Positions 9,601 to 18,409 of a DNA stretch of 64,000 bases are shown one piece after another. Within the stretch, counting starts at the first letter, position 1. Every line of letters starts with the position of its first letter. The translations under genes and the position numbers were made by a program. Origin of the DNA: Bursaphelenchus xylophilus (lineage: Eukaryota; Nematoda; Chromadorea; Rhabditida; Aphelenchoididae); assembly GCA_904066235.2 (NCBI GenBank), contig CAJFCV020000004.1, positions 1,426,001 through 1,490,000 on the forward strand. Direction: 5' to 3'. Below the pieces are notes generated by a model. The model searched no databases and had not been told where the DNA came from. It saw only the letters and a program-made list of their open reading frames with translations.

Positions 9601-12600
9601 GATTTTTATATCTTTTTGTCCAATTTCTTTTTACAAAATATAGATTTTTATATGAAAAATTTATGCTTCAAATTTCACACTTACATCAGTCAGCGCCCTC
9701 CCCAAGGCCTTTCTCGCCAGCGCCCGGGTTCGAAAGTTGCGGAAAATAGTCTGCAGTCGGCGTTTCAATTTCTTCTCCGCTTGGAGCTCCGGGAATTGTT
9801 TGGCGACTTTCTGAGCGATCAAACCCCAAAGTCGGTCCGTCTCCTCGTCTTTGCCGCACTTCATCTTCGTAACGAACGGCTCCATGGCTTCGCAGATGGC
9901 GGCGGTCCATGTGTTGTTGTAGGCAGGGGATTTGGGTAGGTCTTGACGATCCTCGCACGGTATTCTTAAATGCTGCTCATCTAGACGATGGCCAAGAGCT
10001 CTGAGGACCATACGGTCGCGCTGAAAAAGGGAGAATACAGTGAGGGACCTGATCCAGTGGCAAAAAACTTATCATTTTGGATCCGGGAAGTGTCAAAAAT
10101 ATGGCAAAATGCCTCCCTCTCCAAGCGAAAAAACTTCGTTTTGAAGGGCGCACTTCCCCTCACAGAAAAGCGCTTTTGAAATCGGAGTTTTTTTCACTTG
10201 GAGAGGGAAGCATTATGCCACATTTTTGATACTTCCCGGATGCAAAATGGTACGTTTTTGGCCAATGAATCAGGTCCGCCACTGTAGAGCACCTGATTAT
10301 TAAAAAATCGAAAAATCTCAAAGCGAAGGAATTTTATCTCTAACCGCTCTCCTCATTTTCCGCACTCTCTCGTATGAAAATATCGTTGAATATAAAGGTG
10401 GTCATCGACGTTCTCGACTGTTATTTTTGCTGCTGGGTCGAATTTCGGTGCACAAATGGGCTGACATTCATTTTGAAAGTTCAGTGCCAAAAAAGATCAA
10501 AAATTAGGGAAAAACTAACGCATATTTTTTTGAAAAATCGTTGTAGGACGAAAATTAAAGTGTGAAATCATTTTTCAAATCATCATCCCAAAATGCACTG
10601 GTTTTTCCAAATTTTCGACCTTTTTTGGCACTGATTTTTCAAAATCAATTTCAACCCATTTTTGCACTGAAATTCGACGCTACAGAGAAAATAAAGGTCG
10701 AGAAATTCGGTGACCACCTTTATATTCAACGATATCTTCATACGAGAGAGTACGAAAAATGGGGAGAGCGGTGAGAGATAAAACACCTTCGCTTTGAGAT
10801 TTTTCGGTTGTTCTACAGTGGGGGACCTGATCCAGTGGCAAAAAACGTACTGTTTTGCATCCAGGAAGCATCAAAAATGTGGCAAAATGCTTCCCTCTCC
10901 AAGTAAAAAACTCCGTTTTGAAGGGCTCCCTCACAAAATGAGCGGGCGCGCTTTTTAAATCGGAGTTTTTTCACTTGGAGAGAAAAGCATTTTGCCACAT
11001 TTTTTATACTTCCCAGATGCAAAATGGTACGTTTTTTGCCACTGGATCAGGTCCGTCACTGTATCATGACTTTGCTTTATATCTTTTTTTCCATAAGTAG
11101 CTACAGATACCATGGTCAAAACCACCTCCCATTCAGAAACCTTATCGGCCCTTCCTTCTCCGACTTACCTTATTCAGCACCAATTTACCGTAATACCTTT
11201 TCAGGGCTGTGGCTTTATGACTACTCCACGCGGACTGGATCATAGTCCGCAGTCGGGGGCCTTCGAATTGCGGGTACTTTTTGAGCATTGATTGTTGAAT
11301 TAGGTCGTAATACTTGGTCTTGTTGGACGCGTTGCTTGCCAAATATTTTGCGTATGGGATTATGAACTCGAAGGCGGCATCGTGGATGGCGGGGGTTGGT
11401 TTTGAGGTGGTCGCGTCGTCCAACGCCGACGACTGAGCGTTCTGCGGGGAGTCGCGCCATTCACTGTCGGAGGAGTCATCGTTTGAGTCGTCCTCGTCGA
11501 ACCGGGAGGATGGAGCGGCGGAGCGCTCTTTTTCCATCGTAAACTGAAATTTTCAGGAATGATGATATATGGCTCGGGGCTTACAAATCTTTGGGTGTCC
11601 AGAAAATATGTCACAATGACACCGGTTTAAAATGTGCCAGTGGCATAAATAACGTCTGTACATGGCTAGGAGTACTCCCTGGAATACCCACAAAAATTAA
11701 GTCCAAAACTTTTGCAATTCTCAATTTGGGTGATGGATTTTCTGGAGTTTTTCATATTGTTTCATTTCTTTCTTGAGCACAAACCTTCTCGATGAGAAAA
11801 AATTGAAACAACATGAAAAAAATCCTGAAACCCCGTCATCCAAATTGAGAACTGCAAAAGTTTTGAACCTAATTTTTTTGTGGGCAGCCCAAGGAGTACT
11901 CATAGCCATATAAAGCTAGTTTTTTATACCGCTGGCACATTTTAAAGCTGTGTCATCGTGACACAATTTCTGTACACACAAAAATTTATAAGTCCCGGCC
12001 ATAAATGAAGTGACAGACCTATCCAATGGCAAAAACCGTACCATTTTGCATCCAGGAAGTATCAAAAAGGTGGCAAAATACCTCCCTCTCCAAGTGAAAA
12101 ACTCAGATTTCAAAAGCGCGCCCGCTCTTTTTGTGAGGAAAAAGGGCGCAAAATCTGAGTTTTTTTCACTTGAAGAGGGAGGCATTTTGCCACATTTTTG
12201 ATACTTCCTGGATGCAAAATGATACGTTTTTTGCCACTGGATCAGGTCTCCCACTGTATTATACTTACCGTTTCATTTGGCGAAGCCGTGTCGTCTCTGA
12301 ATTCCGGCTCGAAGCTCGAGAATGACCCTAGGTCATCCTCATTCTCCTCGCTGTCTTCTCTGCCCCACCTCCCAGCCGCTTCTGCTGATCCCATCCGACT
12401 CGGCGCGTCATCGAGCCCATTTTCGGGATCTTCTTCCAAATCCTCGTCTTTGACATTGGAGGTCACTGGGGACTCGGAAGATCCGAAATGTCTGAGAAGG
12501 TCGGAAGAAACCTTGAGCTTCTTCGGTTTTGGTGAATTACAGCGAATCTCGCCTTCTTCCAGAGGCTCATCCTCTAGTGGGTCTTCCATGTCAAATTCGG

Positions 12601-15600
12601 GTTGATTTTTTTCAGTGCCTCCGCCACCATACATACAGGCAATTTCTTGGTGCTGAAAAAAATGGTGCTACGACTCGCCGCGAAAAAAATATTAAGTCGT
12701 CCAGAAAGTTCGTTCGTTTTTTTCATTGCTTTGTTTTACAAGGATTGTTTGTTGTTTGGCAAAGGGCACATATTTATTTGATACAGCCAGTTTTGTAGAG
12801 GAGAAAAAGCTGTATCAAATAAATATATTCCATTTGCCAAAGAACAAACAATCCTTGTAAAAGAAAGCAAGGAAAAAACGAACGAACTTTCTGGACGACA
12901 GAAAATATTTCCCACTTACTTCAGTCAACGGCTTCCCATCGGCCTTTCGCTGCAGCGCTCGTTTTCTAATGTCTTTGAACAGACTGCGAATGCGTCGTTT
13001 CGACTTCTGCTCCTCGCTGAGATGGGGGAATTGGTCGGCGACTTTTTGTACGACCACATCCCAAAGCCGGGCCGTCTCCTTGTCTCGGCCAAACTTCATC
13101 TGCTTAATGTACGGCGCGAGGGCTTCGCAGATTGCGGAGCTCACCGTGACATTGTAGGAGAGGGATAGGTTGATGCGGTTGTTCTCGTCTTCATCCAGTG
13201 GGTCATCATCTATGGGATCTTCAAAGTCATCAATCTCCATCGGGCTTTGTTCTGAGCCTGCGCCACCATACTTGCACGCAATTTCCATGTGCTGGAAACT
13301 GTTTGATAAAAAATTTGGTAAAAAAATTTTTTTTTGGTTTGAGGTGCGACGTTATTATTACGCTTTTTCAAAAGTGCGTAGACTTTTTTCGGCCTTTTTT
13401 CGCGCCGCAAAGTGCCAGTTTCGTGCTCCGTTGTTTTCGCACCGTGCATGTCGCGGAAATCGCTCCAACGACTTTGCGAACCCCCGACTTTTTGCACTGT
13501 GCATTTGAAATATCGCTGCGACGTAAGCTTTTCCCAACTGCGTCGATGCGATTTGGCTCAAAAATTTGCACAGTGCAATCGGCTTTTTTGAGGTTTGCAC
13601 GGTGCGCAAAGGCAAAAATCCACAGTGCGTTAGCGACAAAAATTCAAGATGCACTGTGCGAAAGCGAAAAGATGTCCAGAAACATTTTGCTTTCGAATTT
13701 TCGAAACATTTTGCACTGTGCAATTTCTTCTCGCCCGTCCAAAATTCGCGACGGCTCCGTTGAGAAAAGCTTGCGTCGCTGCGATATTGAACTTGCACGG
13801 TGCAAAAGGTCAAATGCACGCCGCAAAAAAAGTTTTGTGCACGGTGTGGCCCACGACAAAAAGTCTACGCACTTTTGAAAAATCGTAATACAACGACTTT
13901 TTCAGGCACGACAAGTCGTTCCAGAAAGTGCGTAGACTTTTTGCCGTGGGACACACCGCTCACAAAGCCCCTTTTTGCGGCGTGCATTTGAACTTCTGCA
14001 CCGTGCAAGTTCAATATCGCAGCGACGCAAGCTTTTCTCAACGGAGCCGCCGCGAATTTTGGGCGGGCGAGAAGAAATTGCACAGTGCAAAACGTTTCGA
14101 AAATTCGAAAGCAAAATTTTTCTGCACATCTTTTCGCTTTCGCACAGTGCATCTTGAATTTTTGTCGCTAACGCACTGTGGATTTTTGCCTTTGTGCACC
14201 GTGCAAACCTCAAAAAAGCCGATTGCACTGTGCACATTTTTGAGCCAAATCGCAGCGACGCAGTTGGGAAGAGCTTGCGTCACAGCGATATTTCAAATGC
14301 ACAGTGCAAAAAGTCGGGGGTTCGCAAAGTCGTTGGAGCGATTTCCGCGGCATGCACGGTGCGAAAACAAAAGTTCACTTTGCACTGTGCAATTTCTTGC
14401 TTTTTGCACGGTGCAAAAAGTTTGTTTGGGCTGTCGCTCGATCCTGATTTTTTCCACTGTTTGTCGCCGAACCATCTTGCACTTACATCACTCAACACCT
14501 TCCCCCTCTGCTTCCTTCGCAGTGCTCGATATCGGAAGTTGCGGAACAGACACTGCAATCGGCGTTTCAATTTCGGCTCTTCGCGGAGCTCCGGGAATTG
14601 CACGGCGACTTTCTCCACGATTACACCCCAAAGTCGGTCCGTCTCCTCGTCTTTGCCGCACTTCATCTTCGTAACGAACGGCTCCATGATGTCGCAAATA
14701 GCGGCGGTCCATGTGTTGTTATATGCGGGGTTTTTGGGGAGATGTTGAAGCTCTTCGGACGGTCTTCTTAGATTCTGATAATCTAGACGGTAGCCGAGAG
14801 CTTTGAGGACGATACGGTCGCGCTGAAAACGGGAGAATAGAGCACATGCTTATTAAAAAATCGGAAAAAAGCAGTACTCGTACGGCACCATTTGACTTTT
14901 TTTGACAAGGAGAATACTTCTATGGGGCATAGCGTTACAGGTCGAGACATATATCAAAAAAAAATCGCAAAATTTTTTCTGATTCGGAATATGGAAAAAT
15001 TAGCTGCCCAGTTTTGGTTTGTAAGGGCGAAAAAAATCCTCAGAACTTTTCTCGAAACACCACACAAATGCCTTTTTGACCAAGTTTTTACCAACTCAAA
15101 AGTTCTGTTTGGAGCTAAAGTAAACCCTGGCATCTTGACAAGCCTTACAATATCAAATTTTATTTTAATATTACACCTTAATAGCAGTTCCAATACAAAA
15201 AGAACTACTAATTAAGGTGTAGTATTAGTCAAATTTGATATTTTAAGGCTTGTGAAGGGTTTACTGTAGCTCAAAACAAAGTTTTCGAATTGGTAAAAAC
15301 TTGGTCAAAAAGGCATTTGCGTGGTGTCAGAAAAGTTCTGATGATTTTTTCGCCCATACAAGCCAAAATTGGGCGGCTAATTTTTACATATTCTGAATCA
15401 GAAAAAATTTGCGATTTTTTGATATATCTCTCGACCTGTAACTCCGTGCCCCATAGAAGTAATTTCCTTGTGAAAAAAATTGCTTTGTCAACTTCTGACT
15501 TACCTTATTCAGGACCCGTTTATCAAAATACTTCTTCTCGGCATCAGATTTGTACTTATTCCACGCCACTTGAATTCTGGAACGAACTCTGGGCCCGTCA

Positions 15601-15938
15601 AATTGAGGGTAGTTCTCGATCAGCTCTTTCTGAATCTGATCGTAGTAGGCGCCCTTTTTGATCGTCTTGTGTCCCAAATATCTTGCATACGGGATCAAAA
15701 ATTTGAAAACGGCATCATTAAACGCCGGGATTGGCCTTCGAATCAAGTGTTCTTTTTTGCGGCGGCGGAGATTTTTGGAATCCGAACTTTCGTCCTTTGC
15801 CTTGTCGGAGGAGTCATTTTTCGGGTCGTCGTCGAGCTTGTTTGGGTCCTCGTCGATCTTGTTCGAGTCCTCCTCGTCGACTTTGTTCGGGTCCTCGTCA
15901 AATTGGGACGATGGAGGAGGAGAAGGAGCCTCCGCCAT
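6449..15938 (-). CDS. Double-length MADF/Myb-like protein, gene 2 of the cluster (9 exons, 1076 aa; apparent fusion of two copies)
   Basis: Exons: C1 15938-15504, A1 14822-14487, D1 13291-12920, E1 12652-12269, C2 11543-11169, A2 10020-9685, D2 9558-9154, E2 7880-7458, T 6613-6449 (TAA). Every exon length is a multiple of three and every junction is phase 0. C exons have an acidic Asp/Ser start plus a domain (IPYAKYLG, YYDLIQ, YPQF). A exons begin RDR and hold EPFVTKMKCGKDEETDRLWG. D exons begin HxEIAC, then an acidic stretch, then a domain. E exons begin HQEIAC and are acidic linkers only. T is the shared C-terminal domain (IVDFCQRANQDF, LVFTDR, MDRV). A1 and A2 are clearly the closest pair by eye. 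The start ATG at 15938 lies directly on a TTTTCAG acceptor. C2 begins Phe-Thr-Met in frame, so a separate gene starting at 11537 is the alternative. No named family was recognised. Confidence 0.75.
6660..7395. repeat. Family J array: three about 170-bp tandem units plus an inverted end
   Basis: The ATACGATGC block recurs at 6751, 6921 and 7093. GAAGAGGCCC and GAAGAAGCCCCC accompany each unit. 7190-7395 runs the opposite way (CATCGTATGACATGTCACC). It fills the E2-T intron of gene 2. Confidence 0.75.
7935..8952. repeat. Four-unit tandem array derived from MITE family A (about 242-bp units)
   Basis: CCAGTGGC of successive units lies at 7998, 8238, 8480 and 8722. Each unit is a family A palindrome that lost its right end, joined to a GATATGAAATT...AAAGTGGTC spacer. 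Units 3 and 4 are virtually identical. Only the last unit ends with an intact terminus (CCCCCACTGTA). The array fills most of the D2-E2 intron of gene 2. Confidence 0.85.
9000..9091. mobile_element. MITE family A, right-half remnant
   Basis: It begins in the arm (GGAAGCATTTTGCCACATTT) and runs to CCCCCACTGTA. No left arm is present. Confidence 0.75.
10036..10286. mobile_element. MITE family A copy in the C2-A2 intron
   Basis: TACAGTGAGGGACC to GGTCCGCCACTGTA. It begins 15 nt from the acceptor of exon A2. Confidence 0.85.
10301..10811. repeat. Foldback element (family H) in the C2-A2 intron
   Basis: About 510 bp with long arms. ATCTCAAAGCGAAGG, CGCTCTCC and TATAAAGGTGGTCA on the left are answered in reverse complement on the right. 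It lies between two family A copies. A relative forms the core of 17262-18003. Confidence 0.75.
10814..11063. mobile_element. MITE family A copy, second in the C2-A2 intron
   Basis: TACAGTGGGGGACC to GGTCCGTCACTGTA, complete palindrome. Confidence 0.85.
11169..11543 (-). CDS. Exon C2: internal exon or alternative first exon within gene 2
   Basis: This exon repeats the first-exon type of the family in the middle of gene 2. It opens TTT ACG ATG after a TTTCAG acceptor. It can therefore be read through from E1 (Phe-Thr-Met...) or serve as the first coding exon of a separate trans-spliced gene starting at 11537. C1 and C3 have ATG exactly at the acceptor, while C2 has six in-frame bases between. 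The protein has the acidic Asp/Ser head, then IPYAKYLASNAS, KYYDLIQ and KKYPQFEGP. The upstream copy has no terminal exon of its own, which favours read-through. Confidence 0.7.
11568..12004. repeat. Inverted-repeat element family D in the E1-C2 intron
   Basis: ATGGCTCGGGGCTTACAAATC to its complement at about 12004. With the family A copy at 12010 it makes up nearly all of the 725-nt intron. Confidence 0.8.
12010..12258. mobile_element. MITE family A copy abutting the E1 donor
   Basis: The right terminus CCCACTGTA ends about nine bases from the GT of the E1 donor (12268). The element almost touches the exon without breaking the GTAAGT. Confidence 0.85.
12693..12900. mobile_element. Foldback MITE with mariner-like GTCCAGAAAGT terminus
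   Basis: 208 bp, two arms of about 95 bp (GTCGTCCAGAAAGTTCG on the left, its complement on the right) around a short loop. GTCCAGAAAGT matches the end motif known from cecropia-type mariners. It fills most of the D1-E1 intron and stops about 13 nt from the D1 donor. Confidence 0.75.
13366..14455. repeat. 1.1-kb near-perfect palindrome rich in GCAC(A/G)GTGC motifs (family F)
   Basis: Arms of about 450 bp (about 13430-13885 and 13922-14367) meet at a centre near 13900. TTGCACAGTGCAA or TTGCACGGTGCAA palindromes recur many times in each arm (for example 13493, 13568, 13710, 13793). It fills the A1-D1 intron of gene 2; the matching A2-D2 intron is only 126 nt, so the element arrived after the gene copy was made or was lost from the other. 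Confidence 0.85.
14908..15476. repeat. Foldback element family G in the C1-A1 intron
   Basis: Arms of about 270 bp; ACAGGTCGAGACATATATC at the left and its complement at the right. Centre near 15213 with ATTAAGGTGTAGTATTA. Confidence 0.8.
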
Positions 15939-15980
15939 CTGAAAATTGAAGATAATTTTAGAGAAACGCTTGGAAATTGC

Positions 15981-16250
15981 TACAGTGGGGGACCTCATCC
16001 AGTGGCAAAAAACGTTCCATTCTACATCCAGGAAGTATCACAAATGTGGCAAAATACCTCCCTCTCCAAGCGAAAAAAACTCAGATTTCAAAAGCACGCC
16101 TGTTCTTTTTGTGAGGAAAAAGGGCGCGTCGTTCAAAACGAAGTTTTTTCACTTGAAAAAGGAAGCATTTTATGCATTTTTCCACATTTTTGATACTTCC
16201 CGGATGCAAAATGGTACGTTTTTTGCCACTGGATCAAGTCCCCCACTGTA
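15981..16250. mobile_element. MITE family A copy upstream of gene 2
   Basis: TACAGTGGGGGACC to CCCCCACTGTA, slightly long (270 bp) through a small insertion in the right arm. It starts 43 nt from the gene 2 start codon. Confidence 0.85.
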
Positions 16251-16261
16251 ATACGAAATTT

Positions 16262-16855
16262 TTTGGACTTCTTGTCCAAACGACCGATGAAATAAGCAGT
16301 AAAACAACTTATGACTAATATTAACAGTATTTATGATAGCTATGTTAACTTCCGTATATCAGAGTTTTCAATTTACAGGGGAAGTACCTCAAGTGCGACG
16401 CTCAGATTTTGATGAAACTTCGCACAAATTTAGAATAATTTTTTCTAAATTATATGCGAGAATCCTAGCTCGCGTTTTGCAGAAATAACCGAGATTTTTA
16501 ATCGAAATTTGGTAAAAAATTGACACCGAATTTTGCCACAAAAAGTTTCATACCTAATTCTATTGCTGAGAGTGATGTTTCCAGAAAAAAATAAACTTTT
16601 TTCATCCAAAATTGGCAACGTTATGGCCAAAAAAGTGTTTTTCTCTCTGACCGCTCTCCGCGTTTCGCGTACTCTCTCAGCCGCAAAGACCGTTGAAGAA
16701 CTCGGCTGTTTTGACAAGAAGGACCAATTTAGTTTCTAAGAATTTTCCATTTTTATGGGTGTTTAGCAAAAACCTACAAAAATTTTCCAAAAAAATTCAA
16801 TTTGACAGTCAAGATGACAGAACAATTTGATATGCAAAATTGACAGCAATTTCAG
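16262..16855. repeat. Family I arm sequences interrupted by a family C element
   Basis: 16262-16360 (CGATGAAATAAGCAGTAAAA) and 16715-16855 (CAATTTGACAGTCAAGATGA) flank a family C copy at 16378-16715. A coreless derivative is likely. Confidence 0.6.
16378..16715 (+). mobile_element. Family C TIR element, left part
   Basis: GGGGAAGTACCTCAAGTGCG start, AGCTCGCGTTTTGCAG and GACCGCTCTCCGCGTTTCGC blocks; right end missing. Intact copies are about 400-500 bp, ending with the complement of the start. Confidence 0.75.
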
Positions 16856-17261
16856 AACGTGACTGACACTTCAAGAAGCCTAATTTAGACTCTTTCTCTG
16901 TTTGAAAGTGTTTCAAGTCAGACTCATTTACAAAAGTAAAAAAGGCCTCTCAAAACCCAAAAAATAATAATTTTCTTTACTCATAAATCTCAAACAACTA
17001 TCTCAAACCGACAGATTTTCTAATTTTTCCCCCATTTCAATTCAAAATACTCAAAGATTACAAACGATATTCCAAAATTTGCGGCGAAAAGGAACTGAAA
17101 AACACGCTCCTCGCCGAGGAGGGAAACAGCGTCCTTCCCTTCCAAAAAGCAGTTTCACTTTCCGAGACAAGAGAGCAAAGTCCCGAATTCGGTTCTTTTC
17201 GGGGCGAGTGGGGCAGCGAGAAAAGAAAGCGGTCTCTCTCCGGGGAGGAAGGAAAGAGAAC

Positions 17262-18003
17262 AGGCAGATTCTCTAGCCTTGCTTTCTGTCCTCTTTCCGT
17301 GCATTTCCGCGCCACTTCTCCTTGTTTAGCCCCAAATTTTAGGCGCACAGCCCGATTCGGAACTTGCGGTAGGCTAATATAAGGAGTTTGTTTGAAAAAT
17401 TTGTTTTGAACTGGCACTAAATTACCAGTTAAAATGGGACAAAGGGCAAATAAAGGTGGTCACAGAAGTTATCGACTTTTATTTTTGCTGTTGCGTTGAA
17501 TTTCAGTGCAAAAATGGGTTGACATTGATTTTGAAAAATCAGTGCCAAAAAAGCCCGAAAACTTTGTAAAAACCAGAGCAGATTTTGGAAAATCGCCGCA
17601 GGACGAAAATTAAAGTGTGCACTGTTGACAATACTTTTGAATACACACTTTAATTTTCGTCCTGCAGCAATTTTCCAAAATCTGCGCTGATTTTCCCCAA
17701 ATTTTCAAGCTTTTTGGCACTGATTTTTCAAAATCAATGTCAACCCATTTTTGCACCGAAATTCAACGCAACAGCAAAAATAAAAGTCGAGAACTTTTGT
17801 GACCACCGTTATTTGTCCTTTGCCCCATTCTAACCGGTAATTTAGTGCCATTTCAAAACAAATTTTACAAAAAAAAGCCTTATATTGGTATACTGCAAGT
17901 TTCGAATTGAACTGTGCGCCTAAAAGTTGGGGCCAAACAAGGAGAAGGGGTCCGAAATGCACGGAAAGAGGACAGAAAGCAATGCTAGTGAATCTGCCTC
18001 ATG
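17262..18003. repeat. Large palindrome with family H core downstream of gene 1
   Basis: Arms 17262-17435 and 17830-18003 (GCTTTCTGTCCTCTTTCCGT and complement) enclose two family H arms (TAAAGGTGGTCACAGAAG and complement). Confidence 0.75.
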
Positions 18004-18136
18004 TGATCACCTTGAAATGTTTCGGGGAATCACAAAAAATCTCACAATCGTTATATGAAATTAGTTATACAAAATTTGATCAAAATCTGGGTGAAATCCA
18101 AAAAAAAGTCATAATCATAAAAAATTTAAAACAAAA

Positions 18137-18142
18137 TTTATT
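18137..18142 (-). terminator. Polyadenylation signal of gene 1
   Basis: AATAAA on the minus strand about 100 nt past the TAG at 18242. Confidence 0.55.
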
Positions 18143-18241
18143 CAACAAGTGAGAAAAACGAATAAGGACCCCAGAAAAAAAATTTACTAGCACGTGAGAT
18201 CCGGAAACATTACAAAATACCGAAAATTCTGTAACTTTTTA

Positions 18242-18409
18242 CTACGCAAGCTGATCAACTCGGTCGATGGGGAAGCGGAGTTTATGAGCTGGGTTGTCCC
18301 GATCCGTGAATACCAGTTCCTCTCCTTCCAGGTTGAAATCGTGGTTGGTTCGCTTGCAGAAGTCGACGACTTTGAGGAGGTTCGAAAATGGCATACCTTT
18401 TGTGCCGGT
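18242..18409 (-). CDS. Exon 7 of gene 1: shared C-terminal domain with stop
   Basis: 55 codons plus TAG after a TTTTTAG acceptor. It matches exon T of gene 2 in VDFC, LEG, LVFTDR and DRV. It is too short and too interrupted by the reading-frame edges to be found by ORF length alone. Confidence 0.78.
   Translation of the reverse strand, partial: TGTKGMPFSNLLKVVDFCKRTNHDFNLEGEELVFTDRDNPAHKLRFPIDRVDQLA

Noticed and set aside
13198..14674. ORFs of 150-248 codons across the family F palindrome
   Set aside because: The frames recur as mirror images in both arms and are rich in CTVQ-type readings of the GCACAGTGC motif; not genes.
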